Shown in pieces: positions 35,665-47,087 of a DNA stretch of 64,000 bases; position 1 is the stretch's first letter; each line of letters starts with the position of its first letter. A program made the position numbers and the translations under genes. The DNA is from Halopseudomonas yangmingensis (GTDB lineage Bacteria; Pseudomonadota; Gammaproteobacteria; Pseudomonadales; Pseudomonadaceae): NCBI RefSeq assembly GCF_900114825.1, contig NZ_FOUI01000005.1, positions 117,224-181,223 of the forward strand, given 5' to 3'. Under the pieces are notes generated by a model. It was given only the letters and a program-made list of their open reading frames with translations, ran no database searches and was not told the DNA's origin.

Positions 35665-36399
35665 TCATTCGGCATTGATCTGCTGCAACGCCTGATTGAC
35701 CCAGGCTTCGGCGGCGCGGTTCAGCTCGCCGATGGCCCGTGAGTCACTGCCGGTGGGCAGCAGCGGTGGACCTATCATTACGGTGATGACTCCCGGGCGT
35801 TTGCCCCAGCTGCTGCGCGGCCAGCACTCACCGGCATTGTGCGCCACCGGAATCACCGGTACCTGATTGGCTACCGCCAGTGCCGCGCCGCCTCGGCTGA
35901 AGCGTACCGCCTGTCCGGGCGGCATGCGGGTGCCCTCGGGAAACACCAGCACCCAGATGCCCTCGCGCAGACGCTGGCCACCCTTGCGGGTCAGTTGGTT
36001 GAGGGAGTCGCGGATATTGCTGCGGTCAATGGCTATCGGCTTCATCAGTGCCAGCACCCAGCCAAAGAATGGAATGCGCAGCAGTTCACGCTTGAGCAGC
36101 TGGGTTTGTGGCACGAACAGGCGCTGCAGGAAGAAGGTTTCCCAGGTGCTCTGGTGATTGGCCAGCACCACGCCGGGCTGGTCAGGAATGTTCTCCAGGC
36201 CGATTACCCGGTAACGGATACCCAGGATCCAGCGGGCCATGCCGATGGCAAGACGGGTCCAGCCGTTGATGATCAGGCGAAAGCGCCAGCGATAGGGCAG
36301 CAGTGGCGCCAGCACCAATGCCGGTAGTGTCCAGAGTGCTGCGATGACGGCCAGTAACAGGTAGAACAGGGCTATACGCAGGGGCATCAGCAGATTCAT
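35665..36399 (-). CDS. Lysophospholipid acyltransferase (PlsC family)
   Basis: A 244-residue membrane enzyme with an N-terminal hydrophobic region (ALFYLLLAVIAALWTLPALVLAPLL), the active-site motif NHQSTWE and the phosphate-binding FPEGTRM block, as in 1-acyl-glycerol-3-phosphate acyltransferases. The acidic residue after His is Glu rather than the usual Asp. ATG 36399 overlaps the gmhB stop by one base (TGATG); the TTG one codon earlier is less likely. This gene and gmhB are neighbours in pseudomonads as well. Confidence 0.87.
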   Translation of the reverse strand: MNLLMPLRIALFYLLLAVIAALWTLPALVLAPLLPYRWRFRLIINGWTRLAIGMARWILGIRYRVIGLENIPDQPGVVLANHQSTWETFFLQRLFVPQTQLLKRELLRIPFFGWVLALMKPIAIDRSNIRDSLNQLTRKGGQRLREGIWVLVFPEGTRMPPGQAVRFSRGGAALAVANQVPVIPVAHNAGECWPRSSWGKRPGVITVMIGPPLLPTGSDSRAIGELNRAAEAWVNQALQQINAE

Positions 36400-36938
36400 C
36401 AATGTGCTTCCAGCAGATGGTCGGCAACCGCCGCCAGATTGTCGAATACCCGGGTACCGGCAGGCAGTTCGCCAGCCACGGTTTTTTCACCCTTGCCGGT
36501 GCGCACCAGCCAGGGTGTGCATCCGACAGCAGTGCCGGCCTGAAGGTCGCGCAGGCTGTCACCGACGGTGGGTATGCCGTCAAGACTGTGCAGACCAAGT
36601 TCGCTGGCAATCTGCCGATACAGCCCCGGCAACGGCTTGCGGCAATCGCAGCCATCCTCCGGGCCGTGCGGGCAGTGGCGGATAAGCGCAATCTGTCCGC
36701 CCTGCTCTGCTACCAGACGCTGCAACTGATCATGCATGGTCTGCAGGGTGGCTTCGCTGAAATAGCCGCGTGCCAGCCCTGACTGGTTGGTGGCCACCGC
36801 GATGGTCCAGCCGGCCTTGCTCAGACGCGCAATCGCCTCGATCGAACCGGGGATCGGAATCCACTCGTCGAGCGATTTCACAAAGGCGTCGGAGTCTTCA
36901 TTGATAACCCCGTCGCGGTCGAGAATGATCAGTTTCAA
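36399..36938 (-). CDS. gmhB: D-glycero-beta-D-manno-heptose-1,7-bisphosphate 7-phosphatase
   Basis: A 179-residue HAD-family phosphatase: motif I LDRDGVINED, motif II VATNQSGLARG, and cysteines of the zinc loop (IRHCPHGPEDGCDCRKP). It makes heptose-1-phosphate for lipopolysaccharide core. Start is TTG (36936-36938), the only start close to motif I; it lies ten bases after glyS. Confidence 0.94.
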   Translation of the reverse strand: MKLIILDRDGVINEDSDAFVKSLDEWIPIPGSIEAIARLSKAGWTIAVATNQSGLARGYFSEATLQTMHDQLQRLVAEQGGQIALIRHCPHGPEDGCDCRKPLPGLYRQIASELGLHSLDGIPTVGDSLRDLQAGTAVGCTPWLVRTGKGEKTVAGELPAGTRVFDNLAAVADHLLEAH

Positions 36939-36948
36939 AGCCGCGTTC

Positions 36949-39003
36949 TCAACCCAGCAGCGAGATGTCCGCCACGCCGAGGAACAGCGCGCGCAGACGC
37001 GCCAGCAGGGCGTAACGGTTGTCGCGCACCGCCGGGTCCTCGGCGTTCACCAGAACCTGCTCGAAGAAGGCATCCACCGGCGCGCGCAGGCTGGCCAGCT
37101 GCTCCAGGCTGCGCTGGTAGTCACGGCTGGCAGCCAGCGGCGCATTGGCCTGCTCGGCGGCGCTGATCGCGCTGGCCAGCGCCTGCTCGGCGCTTTCCTG
37201 CAGCAAGGAGGCATTCACCGAGCTGCCAACGCTGCCTTCGGCCTTGGCCAGAATGTTCGACACGCGCTTGTTGGCAGCGGCCAACGCCTCGGCCTCCGGC
37301 AAGCGGCGGAATAGCTGCACGGCCTGCACGCGCTGGTCAAAGTCCAGCGGCGATACCGGGTTCAGAGCGCGTACCGACTGGTACACCGCCACGTCGATAC
37401 CTTCGTCCTCGTAGCGCGCACGCAGGCGGTCGAAGATAAAGTCCTGCAGCTGGCTGCTCAGGCCCTCCTGCTTGACGCGCTCGCCGTAGAGGCCGATGGC
37501 GCTTTGCAGAATGGCCGGCATATCCAGTTCCAGGCGCTTCTCGATCAGAATGCGCAGCACGCCAAGGGCGGCGCGGCGCAGCGCATAGGGGTCCTTGCTG
37601 CCGGTCGGCAGCATGCCGATACCGAAGATACCGACCAGCGTATCCAGCTTGTCGGCCAGCGCCACGGCCGCACCGGTCAGGGTCGAGGGCAGCTCGGCGC
37701 CAGCGCCACGCGGCATGTACTGCTCGTTGAGTGCCAGCGCCACATCCTCCGCCTCGCCGTCATGTCGGGCGTAGTAGTAACCGGCAATGCCCTGCAGCTC
37801 GGGGAACTCACCAACCATTTCGGTGGCCAGATCGCACTTGCTCAGCAGACCGGCACGCGCGGCGCGCTGGGCATCACCACCAATGCTGGCGGCGATGTTG
37901 GCGGCCAATTGCGACACGCGCTCGGCCTTGTCCAGCAAGGTGCCCAGCTGGGCCTGAAACACTACCTTGGCCAGACGCTGGTTGCGGGTTTCCAGCGGCT
38001 GCTTCTTGTCCTGGTTGAAGAAGAACTCGGCGTCGGTCAGGCGCGGGCGTACCACTTTTTCGTTGCCGGCGATTACCTGAGCCGGGTCGCGACTCTCGAT
38101 ATTGGCCACGGTAATGAAGCGCGGCAGCAGCTTGCCGTTGGCGTCCAGCAGGCAAAAATACTTCTGGTTGTCCTGCATGGTGGAAATCAGCGCTTCCTGG
38201 GGTACCTCGAGGAAGCGTTCCTCGAAGGAGCAGACCAGTGGCACCGGCCATTCGACCAGAGCGCAGACCTCATCCAGCAGGCCCTCGGGGATGATTGCCG
38301 TGCCCTGCTGTTCGGCGGCCAGTTGCTCGACGCGCTGGCGGATCAGCTGGCGGCGCTCGGCAAAGTCGGCGATCACATAGGCGCTGCGCAGGTCCTCGGC
38401 ATAGCTGGCCGGATTGCTGATCCGTACCTCATGGTTGGCATGGAAGCGGTGGCCGCGGGACACCCGGTCGGCGCGCTGGGCCAGGATTTCGCAGTCGATC
38501 ACCTGATCGCCAAGCAGCATCACCAGCCACTGGGTGGGCCGTACAAATTCGGTCTTGCGTGCTGCCCAGCGCATGCGCTTGGGAATCGGCAGGGCGGCCA
38601 GCGCGGCATCGACAATGCCCGGCAGCAGACTGGCGGCTGGCTGACCCGGTTCACTGCGCTGGAAACGCAGCTTCGGGCCGCTGCAGTCGATCTCGCTGAG
38701 CTCGACGCCACACTTGCGGGCAAAGCCCAGCGCCGCCTGGGTCGGTTTGCCCTCGGCATCGAAGGCCGCCTGCAGCGGTGGGCCATCCAGCTGGCTGCTA
38801 CGGTCTGGCTGCTGGGTGGCCAATTGCCCGACGACAATCGCCAGCCGGCGCGGTGCGGCATATACACGGGCACTGGCGTAGGCCAGACCGGCGTCACGCA
38901 GGCCCTGTTCAACGCCGGACAGAAACGCCTCGGAGAGTTTTTTCAGGGCCTTGGGTGGCAGTTCCTCGGTACCCAGTTCCACCAGAAAATCGGCAACCTG
39001 CAT
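36949..39003 (-). CDS. glyS: Glycyl-tRNA synthetase beta subunit
   Basis: A 684-residue protein of the heterotetrameric bacterial enzyme, beginning [16 protein letters not shown] and ending with the anticodon-binding and DALR-like region ([21 protein letters not shown]). The ATG overlaps the glyQ stop by one base (TAATG), ensuring equal production. Confidence 0.97.
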   Translation of the reverse strand: MQVADFLVELGTEELPPKALKKLSEAFLSGVEQGLRDAGLAYASARVYAAPRRLAIVVGQLATQQPDRSSQLDGPPLQAAFDAEGKPTQAALGFARKCGVELSEIDCSGPKLRFQRSEPGQPAASLLPGIVDAALAALPIPKRMRWAARKTEFVRPTQWLVMLLGDQVIDCEILAQRADRVSRGHRFHANHEVRISNPASYAEDLRSAYVIADFAERRQLIRQRVEQLAAEQQGTAIIPEGLLDEVCALVEWPVPLVCSFEERFLEVPQEALISTMQDNQKYFCLLDANGKLLPRFITVANIESRDPAQVIAGNEKVVRPRLTDAEFFFNQDKKQPLETRNQRLAKVVFQAQLGTLLDKAERVSQLAANIAASIGGDAQRAARAGLLSKCDLATEMVGEFPELQGIAGYYYARHDGEAEDVALALNEQYMPRGAGAELPSTLTGAAVALADKLDTLVGIFGIGMLPTGSKDPYALRRAALGVLRILIEKRLELDMPAILQSAIGLYGERVKQEGLSSQLQDFIFDRLRARYEDEGIDVAVYQSVRALNPVSPLDFDQRVQAVQLFRRLPEAEALAAANKRVSNILAKAEGSVGSSVNASLLQESAEQALASAISAAEQANAPLAASRDYQRSLEQLASLRAPVDAFFEQVLVNAEDPAVRDNRYALLARLRALFLGVADISLLG

Positions 39004-39950
39004 TATTCGGTCTCCTTCAGCTTGGCCAGTACTTCGTCACGCAGTTCCGCGCTGGCCATCGGGAAACCGAGGCGGGCACGCGCCAGCAGGTAGCTCTGGG
39101 CAATGTTGCGGGCCAGGCTGCGCACGCGCAGGATGTAGCGCTGGCGCTCGGTCACCGAGATGGCGCGGCGCGCATCCAGCAGGTTGAAGCTGTGCGAGGC
39201 CTTGATCACCATTTCATAGGCCGGCAGCGGCAACTGCAGCTCCATCAGGCGGTTGGCTTCGCTTTCGTAGTGATCGAACAGTTCGAACAGCTTGTCGACA
39301 TGGGCGTGCTCGAAGTTGTAGGTCGACTGCTCGACCTCGTTCTGGTGGAACACGTCGCCGTAGCTGACCTTGCCGAACGGGCCGTCGGAGTAGACCAGGT
39401 CATATACCGAGTCGACGCCCTGCAGGTACATCGCCAGGCGCTCCAGACCGTAGGTGATCTCGCCGGTGACCGGGTAGCACTCGACCCCGCCGACCTGCTG
39501 GAAGTAGGTGAACTGGGTGACTTCCATACCGTTCAGCCAGACTTCCCAGCCCAGACCCCAGGCGCCCAGGGTCGGTGATTCCCAGTTGTCCTCGACGAAG
39601 CGGATGTCATGCACGCTGGTGTCGATGCCGATACGCCGCAGGGACTCCAGGTACAGGTCCTGAATGTTGTCCGGGTTCGGCTTGAGCACCACCTGGAACT
39701 GGTAGTAATGCTGCAGGCGGTTGGGGTTCTCGCCATAGCGGCCATCCGCCGGGCGCCGCGAGGGCTGCACATAGGCGGCATTCCAGGTTTCCGGGCCAAC
39801 CGCGCGCAGGAAGGTCGCGGTATGGAAGGTGCCGGCACCCATTTCCATGTCGTAGGGCTGCAGGATCACGCAGCCCTGTTCGGCCCAGTAGCTCTGCAGT
39901 GCCAGAATCAGGCCCTGAAAGGTCTGCGCGGCGGGATTGTTCTCGATCAC
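39003..39950 (-). CDS. glyQ: Glycyl-tRNA synthetase alpha subunit
   Basis: The catalytic alpha subunit, 315 residues, with the [18 protein letters not shown] start and the [25 protein letters not shown] active-site region (split here as [10 protein letters not shown] and [14 protein letters not shown]). GTG 39950 is chosen since it gives the family length and GGTGA lies just before; the frame extends to 40067 but that part has no family resemblance and runs over the region of the divergent tag gene. Confidence 0.94.
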   Translation of the reverse strand: MIENNPAAQTFQGLILALQSYWAEQGCVILQPYDMEMGAGTFHTATFLRAVGPETWNAAYVQPSRRPADGRYGENPNRLQHYYQFQVVLKPNPDNIQDLYLESLRRIGIDTSVHDIRFVEDNWESPTLGAWGLGWEVWLNGMEVTQFTYFQQVGGVECYPVTGEITYGLERLAMYLQGVDSVYDLVYSDGPFGKVSYGDVFHQNEVEQSTYNFEHAHVDKLFELFDHYESEANRLMELQLPLPAYEMVIKASHSFNLLDARRAISVTERQRYILRVRSLARNIAQSYLLARARLGFPMASAELRDEVLAKLKETE

Positions 39951-40092
39951 GTGGTTCACCCGGTCAGGCTGAAAAGAAAAGCCGGAGTATACAGGAAAGC
40001 CATGGCGCTCTGCGCCCTGAAGGGGCGATGCATTGACGCTGCAGCAGGTGCCGACGATGATCGTCAATCAGCCCCTGTTTGGAGTCCCGCCG

Positions 40093-40710
40093 ATGCCGAT
40101 TGAGTCGCCAGCAACCCGCTGTGCCTGGTGCAGCAGTGACCCGCTGTACCAGCATTACCATGACACCGAGTGGGGCGTGCCGGAATATGACCCGCAGGCG
40201 CTGTTTGAAAAGCTCCTGCTGGATGGATTTCAGGCCGGACTGTCATGGCTGACCATCCTGAAAAAGCGTGAGCACTACCGGCGTGTCTATCGCGGCTTTG
40301 ATCCAGTGTTTATGGCGGCGCAGACGGATGCCGATTTGCAGGTGCTGCTGACTGATCCCGGCATAGTGCGCAACCGCCTGAAAGTGGCGGCGGCGCGGCA
40401 GAATGCCCGGGCCTGGTTGCAACTGGCAGGGCGCGAGGACCCGGCAGCCTGGCTCTGGCAGTTTGTCGGTGGCCAGCCGAAGATCAACTGCTTTGCCAGT
40501 CTGGCCGAGGTGCCGGCGCAGACCGCCGAGGCACAGGCGATGAGTCGGGCCCTGAAACAAGCCGGTTTCAGCTTTGTCGGGCCAACCATCTGTTATGCCT
40601 TTATGCAGGCCACCGGCATGGTCATGGATCACACGCTGGATTGCTTCCAGCATGCGCCACTGGCTGACGCAATGGCCGAAGATCGGGCACAATGTCGGCA
40701 TTCTGAGTGA
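40093..40710 (+). CDS. tag: DNA-3-methyladenine glycosylase I
   Basis: A 205-residue base-excision repair enzyme. It has the family's start (CAWCSSDPLYQHYHDTEWG) and zinc-binding His and Cys set (HxxxxDW... and late TGMVMDHTLDCFQH), and LFEKLLLDGFQAGLSW. It removes 3-methyladenine from DNA. ATG 40093 follows a GGAG site; upstream in-frame starts at 40033 and 40057 are disfavoured. Confidence 0.93.
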   Translation: MPIESPATRCAWCSSDPLYQHYHDTEWGVPEYDPQALFEKLLLDGFQAGLSWLTILKKREHYRRVYRGFDPVFMAAQTDADLQVLLTDPGIVRNRLKVAAARQNARAWLQLAGREDPAAWLWQFVGGQPKINCFASLAEVPAQTAEAQAMSRALKQAGFSFVGPTICYAFMQATGMVMDHTLDCFQHAPLADAMAEDRAQCRHSE

Positions 40711-40722
40711 CAGGAGACAGTT

Positions 40723-41610
40723 GTGCAGCGACTCAAGGGCGCGATTATTGTCGGTTTTTTGCGGCTGTTTGCCCTGCTGCCCTTTGCTATGGCGCAGCGC
40801 ATTGGTGCGGCGCTGGGCTGGCTGATGTGGCGATTGCCGAACCGTGCGCGCACGGTGACACGGATCAACCTGCAGCATTGCTTCCCGCAGATGCCCGAGG
40901 CCGAGCGCGAAGCGCTGGTGGGTGCTTCGCTGATCGATACCGGACGCAGCTTTGCCGAGAGCGCCTGTGCCTGGATGTGGTCGCCGCAACGGACCCTGGC
41001 GCTGGTGCGCGAAGTGGACGGTGGCGAGATACTCGATCAGGCGCTGGCCAGTGGCAAGGCGGTGGTGGCGATCACCAGTCACCTGGGCAACTGGGAGGTG
41101 CTGAATCACTGGTACTGTGCACGCTGCAATCCGGTGATCTTTTTCCGCCCGCCAAAGCAGCCGGCGGTGGACCAGCTGCTGCGCCGCCAGCGCGCGCAGT
41201 CGGGCAACCGGGTGGCGCCGTCTGATCGTGAGGGCATTGGCATGGTCATGCGCGAGGTGCGCAACGGCGGCGCGGTAGGCATTCCCGCTGATCCCGAGCC
41301 AGCACTGAAAAGTGGTGTGTTCGTGCCCTTCTTTGCCACCCAGGCACTGACCAGCAAATTCGTTCCGGGATTGCTGCGGGGTGACCGCGCGCTGGCGGTG
41401 TTTCTGCACTGCATCCGCCTGCCACGGGGGCAAGGCTTCAAGGTGCTGGTGGAAGCCGCGCCGCAAGCGCTTTACAGTAGTGACGAGCAGCAGGCGGTGG
41501 GCTGCATGAGCCAGGTGATCGAGGATCACGTACGGCGCTGGCCCAGCCAGTACATGTGGAGCATGAAGCGCTTCAAGAAGCGCCCGCCGGGTGAGCCGCG
41601 CTGGTACTGA
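40723..41610 (+). CDS. LpxL/LpxM-family lipid A acyltransferase
   Basis: A 295-residue membrane-anchored enzyme with the HX4E active motif (SHLGNWE), the AESACAWMW region and a final YMWSMKRFKKRP element, typical for secondary acyltransferases of lipid A. Which position is acylated (LpxL or LpxM type) cannot be decided. Start is GTG 40723 with AGGAG nine bases before. Twelve bases after tag. Confidence 0.88.
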   Translation: MQRLKGAIIVGFLRLFALLPFAMAQRIGAALGWLMWRLPNRARTVTRINLQHCFPQMPEAEREALVGASLIDTGRSFAESACAWMWSPQRTLALVREVDGGEILDQALASGKAVVAITSHLGNWEVLNHWYCARCNPVIFFRPPKQPAVDQLLRRQRAQSGNRVAPSDREGIGMVMREVRNGGAVGIPADPEPALKSGVFVPFFATQALTSKFVPGLLRGDRALAVFLHCIRLPRGQGFKVLVEAAPQALYSSDEQQAVGCMSQVIEDHVRRWPSQYMWSMKRFKKRPPGEPRWY

Positions 41611-41648
41611 GACGGCTGTCACAACAACAATAAGATCGGGGGATCAGC

Positions 41649-41921
41649 ATGGCCAATCAACGACAGTATCCACGTACACCGATGCGCTGCCGGATCAAGA
41701 TCAGTCATCCGGATATCGGTGAGGTGTTCGGCTTTACCCGCGACCTGTCGGATGGCGGGGTGTTTGTGGAAAACCCGGATCTCGGCGGGCTGGCTTCCGG
41801 CACCGAGGTGCAGGGCCAGGTGCAGGACATGCCGATCGAGGCGCCGGTACTGCGCATGCGCGTCCAGCGCGCGATTCCCGGCCAGGGTGCCGGCCTGCAG
41901 TTTCTCGACGAGGACGAGTAG
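41649..41921 (+). CDS. PilZ-domain protein
   Basis: A 90-residue protein that is one PilZ domain: RxxxR type motif (RQYPRTPMR, residues 5-12) and DLSDGGVFV, both needed for c-di-GMP binding. It is likely a c-di-GMP receptor; target unknown. A GGGGGA ribosome site precedes the ATG. A PilZ gene after the lipid A acyltransferase is also found in P. aeruginosa as I recall. Confidence 0.88.
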   Translation: MANQRQYPRTPMRCRIKISHPDIGEVFGFTRDLSDGGVFVENPDLGGLASGTEVQGQVQDMPIEAPVLRMRVQRAIPGQGAGLQFLDEDE

Positions 41922-41932
41922 TTCCGCCGGCC

Positions 41933-43381
41933 TCAGTTTCTCCAGAACATCGGCGTCAGTATCACCAGCAGGGTGAACACTTCCAGGCGTCCGAGCAGCA
42001 TGGCGAAGCTCAGCAGCCACTTCACGCCGTCCTGCAGATCACCGTAGTGAGCAGCCACCTGGCCCAGGCCGGGGCCGAGGTTGTTGATGCAGGCGGCCAG
42101 TGCCGAGAAGGCCGTGACGAAATCCAGGCCGGTGCCGAGCAGCAGCAGGAACAGCACGGCGAAGGCGAAGATATAGACCGCGCAGAAGCCCCACACCGCT
42201 TCCACCACCCGATCCGGCACCGGCCGGTTGCCCAGCTTGACCGGAAAGATGCCCTGCGGATGCAGCAGGCGCTTGGTTTCCCGCGCGCCCTGCTTGTACA
42301 GCAGCACCACCCGGATCACTTTCATGCCGCCACCGGTGGAGCCGGCCGAGGCACCGATAAAGCTCAGGTAGATCAGCAGGAACGGCAGCAGGGTTGGCCA
42401 GGCCGAGAAATCGGTGATACCAAAGCCGGTGGTGGTGGCGATTGACACAGTCTGGAAGGCGGCGTAGCGAATGCTGGTCCAGACATCGTGGTACTGGTAA
42501 TGGATCAGCACCACGCAGCAGACAATAAAGGCGGCAGCGAGAATCAGGATGTAGGCCCGGCACTCCGGATCCTGCCAGTAGTTGCGGATGCTGCGCTGGC
42601 GCCAGGCGAGAAAATGCAGGGCGAAGTTGATCCCGGAAATGATCATGAACAGGATGCAGATCGATTCGATCAGCGCGCTGTCGTAATAGCCGATACTGGC
42701 ATCGTGGGTGGAGAAGCCGCCAATCGCCACCGTCGAGAAGCTGTGGCCGATCGCATCGAAGGGTTCCATGCCGGCCAGCCAGTAGGCCAGCGCACAGGCA
42801 GCGGTGAGGCTGGCATAGATGTACCAGAGCACCTTGGCGGTTTCGGCGATGCGCGGGGTCAGCTTGTTTTCCTTCAGCGGGCCGGGCATCTCCGCGCGGT
42901 ACAGCTGCATGCCGCCGACGCCGAGCATCGGCAGGATCGCCACCGCCAGTACGATGATCCCCATGCCGCCAAACCACTGCAGCTGCTGGCGGTAGAACAG
43001 CAGGGCGCGCGGCAGGGTATCCAGCCCGGTAATCACCGTGGCGCCGGTAGTGGTGAGGCCGGAGAAGGATTCAAATACCGAATCGGCCACGCTCAGGTTG
43101 GGCATGTCCAGCAGATACAGGGGGATCGCGCCGAACAGCCCGAGAACCAGCCAGAACAGAACGGTAATCAGGTAGCCGTCGCGGGTGCGCAGCTCGCGGC
43201 GCTGCCCTCGCACCGGCAGCCACATAAGAAAGCCCACCAGCAGGGTAATCAGAAACGCGATCAGGAAGGCTTCGCGCGCCTGTTCCGCGTAATACAGGCC
43301 AACACCGGCGGCCGGCAGCATGGTGGTGGAGAACAGCATCAGCAGGATGCCGATGATGCGCTGTATCTGTGGATACTGCAT
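41933..43381 (-). CDS. trkH: Trk system potassium uptake protein TrkH
   Basis: A 482-residue polytopic membrane protein with the repeated pore motifs of the Trk/Ktr family (FSGLTTTGATVITG; TVAIGGFSTHDAS; VSIATTTGFGITDF; FSALAACINNLGPG). The selectivity-filter glycines are present. It transports K+ with TrkA, whose gene precedes it by 18 bases. Confidence 0.96.
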   Translation of the reverse strand: MQYPQIQRIIGILLMLFSTTMLPAAGVGLYYAEQAREAFLIAFLITLLVGFLMWLPVRGQRRELRTRDGYLITVLFWLVLGLFGAIPLYLLDMPNLSVADSVFESFSGLTTTGATVITGLDTLPRALLFYRQQLQWFGGMGIIVLAVAILPMLGVGGMQLYRAEMPGPLKENKLTPRIAETAKVLWYIYASLTAACALAYWLAGMEPFDAIGHSFSTVAIGGFSTHDASIGYYDSALIESICILFMIISGINFALHFLAWRQRSIRNYWQDPECRAYILILAAAFIVCCVVLIHYQYHDVWTSIRYAAFQTVSIATTTGFGITDFSAWPTLLPFLLIYLSFIGASAGSTGGGMKVIRVVLLYKQGARETKRLLHPQGIFPVKLGNRPVPDRVVEAVWGFCAVYIFAFAVLFLLLLGTGLDFVTAFSALAACINNLGPGLGQVAAHYGDLQDGVKWLLSFAMLLGRLEVFTLLVILTPMFWRN

Positions 43382-43399
43382 GGGTTGCTTGTCGCCGCC

Positions 43400-44773
43400 T
43401 CAGAAGAAGGTAAGACCGACCGAGAACAGCCGCTCGACATCGCGGATGTGCTTCTTGTCGATCACGAACAGGATGACATGGTCCTCGGCGCGGATCACCG
43501 TGCTGTCGTGGGCAATCAGCACTTCCTCGTCACGCACGATGGCGCCAATGGTGGTGCCTGGCGGCAGTTTGATCTCGCGGATCGAGCGATCCACCACCTT
43601 GGAGGAGCGCTGGTCGCCATGTGCAATGGCCTCGATGGCCTCGGCGGCACCCCGGCGCAATGAGTAGACGTTGACGATATCGCCGCGTCGCACATGGGTC
43701 AGCAGGGTACCGATGGTGGCCTGCGAGGGCGAGATGGCAATATCGATCTCGCCGCCCTGCACCAGATCGACATAGGCCGGATTGTTGATCAGCGCCATCA
43801 CCTTGCGTGCGCCCAGCCGCTTGGCCAGCATCGATGACATGATGTTGGCCTCGTCGTCATTGGTTACTGCACAGAAAATGTCGACATCCTCGATGTTCTC
43901 CTCGATCAGCAGTTCCTTGTCCGAGGCGCTGCCATGCAGCACCACAGTGCGGTCGAGGTTTTCTGCCAGATGGTCGGCGCGCGCCCGGTTCATCTCGATC
44001 AGCTTGACCTGATAGCGGCTTTCGATGGCCTCGGCCAGACGCTCACCGATATTGCCACCGCCGGCAATAACGATGCGCTTGTTGTTCTGTTCGAGCTTGC
44101 GCAGTTCACTCATCACCGCACGGATATCCTGGGTGGCGGCGATAAAGAACACCTCGTCGTCGACCTCGATGATGGTGTCACCCTGCGGCAGGATCGGCCG
44201 GTTCTTGCGGAAGATCGCAGCGACCCGGGTATCCACGCCGGGCATGTGCTGGCGTAAAAAGCGCAGCTCCTGACCGACCAGTGGACCGCCGTAATAGGCA
44301 CGAACCGCCACCAGCTGCACCTTGCCATCGGCAAAATCCAGTACCTGCAGGGCACCGGGGTGTTCAATCAGGCGCTTGATGTAGTTGGTAACCACCTGCT
44401 CGGGGCTGATCAGTACGTCGATCGGTACCGCATCGTTGTGGAACAGCCCGCCGCGTGACAGGTAGGCGGATTCGCGAACCCGGGCGATCTTGGTCGGAGT
44501 GCGAAACAGCGTATAGGCGACCTGGCAGGCGATCATGTTGGTTTCGTCGCTGCTGGTCACCGCGATCAGCATGTCGGCATCGTCGGCGCCTGCCTGGCGC
44601 AGTACCGTCGGGAAGGAACCCTTGCCATGCACGGTGCGGATATCCAGACGGTCACCCAGCTCGCGCAGGCGTCGGCTATCGGTGTCCACCACGGTGATGT
44701 CGTTGGCCTCGCTGGCCAGTTGTGCGGCAACGCTGCTGCCCACCTGCCCGGCCCCGAGAATGATGATTTTCAT
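43400..44773 (-). CDS. trkA: Trk system potassium uptake protein TrkA
   Basis: The 457-residue cytoplasmic regulator has two RCK (TrkA_N plus TrkA_C) repeats, each with a dinucleotide-binding motif ([12 protein letters not shown] at 4-15 and [13 protein letters not shown] in the second half). It controls gating of TrkH by NAD(H)/ATP. Located between rsmB and trkH. Confidence 0.97.
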   Translation of the reverse strand: MKIIILGAGQVGSSVAAQLASEANDITVVDTDSRRLRELGDRLDIRTVHGKGSFPTVLRQAGADDADMLIAVTSSDETNMIACQVAYTLFRTPTKIARVRESAYLSRGGLFHNDAVPIDVLISPEQVVTNYIKRLIEHPGALQVLDFADGKVQLVAVRAYYGGPLVGQELRFLRQHMPGVDTRVAAIFRKNRPILPQGDTIIEVDDEVFFIAATQDIRAVMSELRKLEQNNKRIVIAGGGNIGERLAEAIESRYQVKLIEMNRARADHLAENLDRTVVLHGSASDKELLIEENIEDVDIFCAVTNDDEANIMSSMLAKRLGARKVMALINNPAYVDLVQGGEIDIAISPSQATIGTLLTHVRRGDIVNVYSLRRGAAEAIEAIAHGDQRSSKVVDRSIREIKLPPGTTIGAIVRDEEVLIAHDSTVIRAEDHVILFVIDKKHIRDVERLFSVGLTFF

Positions 44774-44797
44774 GCACTGGTCTCCAATGGGCTCAGT

Positions 44798-46117
44798 CTA
44801 GCTGTTGTCGGCAGCGCTGCTGCTGATTTTGGTCAAGCTGGCGAGATAGAAACCGTCGTGACCCTGCTCCTGCGGCAGCAACTGCCGGCCCAACGGGCCG
44901 GGAATGCCGGCTGGTGTCTGGGTTTCCTGCAAACGTGCGTCGGCATGCCGCGCCAGGAAGGCGGCTATCTGCAGGCTGTTTTCCTCCGGCAGCACCGAGC
45001 AGGTGGCATACACCAGCACGCCGCCCGCCTCCAGGGTCTGCCACAGTGCATCCAGCAGCTCGGCCTGCAGTGCCACAAGCGCCGGAATGTCCTCGGCGCG
45101 GCGGGTCAGCTTGATCTCCGGGTGCCGGCGAATCACCCCGGTGGCGCTGCAGGGGGCGTCCAGCAGGATACGCTGGAACGGCTGGCCGTCCCACCAGGCG
45201 TCGAGCTGGCGGCCATCGGCGGCCAGCAGGGTGGCCGCCAGCCCCAGGCGTTGCAGGTTTTCTTCTACCCGCTGCAGGCGCGACGGCTGCAGATCCAGTG
45301 CCAGCAGTTCGCCCAGCTGCGGCTGCAGCTCCAGCAGGTGGCAGGTTTTGCCGCCGGGCGCACAGCAGGCATCCAGCACCCGCTGGCCGGGTTGCACGTC
45401 GAGCAGCGGTGCGGCCAGTTGTGCGGCCTCATCCTGCACGCTGACCAGACCCTCGGCAAAGCCGGGCAGCTGTTGCACGTCACAGGGGCTGTCAAGGGTG
45501 ATGCCGACCGGGCTGAAGCGGCAGGCACGGGCAGCAATCCCGGCATCGGCCAGTTGCTGCAGGTAGCAGTCACGGTCGGTTTTCAGCGCGTTGCAGCGCA
45601 GGGTCAGTGGCGGGTGCTGGTTGTTGGCGACACAGATCGCTTCCCAGTCTGTCGGCCAGTCGGCCTTCAGTTGCTTTTGCAACCAGCGCGGATGTGACAG
45701 CCGAATCACCGGGTCATGCTCCAGCGCCGGCAGCCGCTCGGCGGCCTCGCGCTGGGCGCGCCGCAGCACGGCATTCAGCAGGCCGCCGGCCCAGGGTTTC
45801 TTCAGCGCCTTGGCGGCACCTACGGTTTCACTGATAGCGGCATGCGACGGGATGCGGGTGTACAGCAACTGGTACAGGCCAACCAGCAGCAGTGCCTGCA
45901 CCTCGCGTTCGGCGGCCTTCAGCGGTTTTTCCAGCAGCGCATTGGCCAGCCCCTCAAGGCGCTGGAACCAGCGGGCGGTACCGAAGGCCAGATCGCGGGT
46001 CAGTGGCTGGTCGCGCGGCTCCACCTTTGCCAGCTGGGTCGGCAGACTGGTGCCCAGTGAGGCCTTGCCGGCCATTACTGCGGCCAGCGCGCGGGCTGCT
46101 GCCAGACGCGGGTTCAT
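44798..46117 (-). CDS. rsmB: 16S rRNA (cytosine967-C5)-methyltransferase RsmB
   Basis: A 439-residue protein with an N-terminal NusB-like RNA-binding domain (about 1-140) and a Rossmann methyltransferase domain: SAM motif [11 protein letters not shown] and catalytic Cys in [17 protein letters not shown]. It methylates C967 of 16S rRNA. Its ATG overlaps the fmt stop by four bases. Confidence 0.96.
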   Translation of the reverse strand: MNPRLAAARALAAVMAGKASLGTSLPTQLAKVEPRDQPLTRDLAFGTARWFQRLEGLANALLEKPLKAAEREVQALLLVGLYQLLYTRIPSHAAISETVGAAKALKKPWAGGLLNAVLRRAQREAAERLPALEHDPVIRLSHPRWLQKQLKADWPTDWEAICVANNQHPPLTLRCNALKTDRDCYLQQLADAGIAARACRFSPVGITLDSPCDVQQLPGFAEGLVSVQDEAAQLAAPLLDVQPGQRVLDACCAPGGKTCHLLELQPQLGELLALDLQPSRLQRVEENLQRLGLAATLLAADGRQLDAWWDGQPFQRILLDAPCSATGVIRRHPEIKLTRRAEDIPALVALQAELLDALWQTLEAGGVLVYATCSVLPEENSLQIAAFLARHADARLQETQTPAGIPGPLGRQLLPQEQGHDGFYLASLTKISSSAADNS

Positions 46118-47067
46118 GCGCCGTTGTCCAGGCGCATGCCGGTGGCGAACTGATCGCGGCGGGCGTTGTACAGATCGCTGAAGGCCAGCGGCTTGCCACC
46201 CGGCAGCTGCAGGCGGGTCAGGCGCAAGGCGCGGTCACCACAGGCGACCAGCAGGCCGTCGCGGCTGCAGTTGAGTATTTGCCCCGGTTGCCCCTGCCCT
46301 TCGGCACACTCGGCGGCCCAGATTTTCAATGCCTGACCCTGCCACTGCGCATGCGCCAGCGGCCAGGGATTGAAGGCGCGGATGCGCCGTTCCAGTTCGC
46401 TGGCCGGGCGCTGCCATTCGATCGCAGCATCGGCCTTGCTCAGCTTGTGCGCGTAGCAGGCCAGCGCATCATCCTGCACTTCACCGGCAAGACTGCCGGC
46501 GGCCAGTCCGCGGATCGCCTCGAGCACTGCCGGCGGGCCGATCTGCGCCAGCCGGTCGTGCAGTGAGCCTCCGGTGTCCGTGGTGCTGATCGGGGTACGG
46601 GTTTTCAGCAACATCGGGCCGGTATCCAGGCCGGCTTCCATCTGCATCACGGTGACCCCGGTTTCCGGGTCACCGGCCTCAATGGCGCGCTGGATGGGTG
46701 CCGCGCCACGCCAGCGTGGCAGCAACGAGGCATGACTGTTGATACAGCCGAGTCGCGGAATATCCAGTACCGCCTGCGGCAGGATCAGCCCGTAGGCAAC
46801 CACCACCAGCAGGTCGGGTTGCAATGCGGTCAATTCGGCCTGGGCCTCGGCGTCACGCAGGGAGACTGGCTGGCGTACCGGCAAGTCGTGTTGCAGGGCC
46901 AGCTGCTTGACCGCACTCATCGCCAGTTTCTGCCCGCGTCCGGCCGGGCGGTCGGGCTGGGTGTATACCGCCAGCGGTCGCAGGCCGGCTCCCAGCAGCG
47001 CCTGCAGGTGGGCGGCGGCGAACTCGGGGGTGCCGGCAAAAACAAGGCGCAGGTCTTCGACGTTCAT
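46114..47067 (-). CDS. fmt: Methionyl-tRNA formyltransferase
   Basis: The 317-residue protein has the formyltransferase core with the [18 protein letters not shown] motif (Asn, His and a later Asp in GLDTGPM form the active site) and a C-terminal OB-like domain. It formylates initiator Met-tRNA; the deformylase is the next gene upstream. Confidence 0.96.
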   Translation of the reverse strand: MNVEDLRLVFAGTPEFAAAHLQALLGAGLRPLAVYTQPDRPAGRGQKLAMSAVKQLALQHDLPVRQPVSLRDAEAQAELTALQPDLLVVVAYGLILPQAVLDIPRLGCINSHASLLPRWRGAAPIQRAIEAGDPETGVTVMQMEAGLDTGPMLLKTRTPISTTDTGGSLHDRLAQIGPPAVLEAIRGLAAGSLAGEVQDDALACYAHKLSKADAAIEWQRPASELERRIRAFNPWPLAHAQWQGQALKIWAAECAEGQGQPGQILNCSRDGLLVACGDRALRLTRLQLPGGKPLAFSDLYNARRDQFATGMRLDNGA

Positions 47068-47087
47068 CGGTATTCCCGTGGCGTAAC

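Noticed and set aside
37504..39093. Open frame of 529 codons on the plus strand opposite glyS
   Set aside because: Antisense shadow of glyS in a GC-rich genome; no start signal and no known domain.
40243..41622. Open frame of 459 codons on the minus strand over tag and the LpxL-like gene
   Set aside because: Both genes on the plus strand have full family motifs; the antisense frame has none.
42488..43663. Open frame of 391 codons on the plus strand opposite trkH
   Set aside because: Rich in Gln, His, Gly and Asp, as expected from an antisense copy of hydrophobic codons; trkH is certain.
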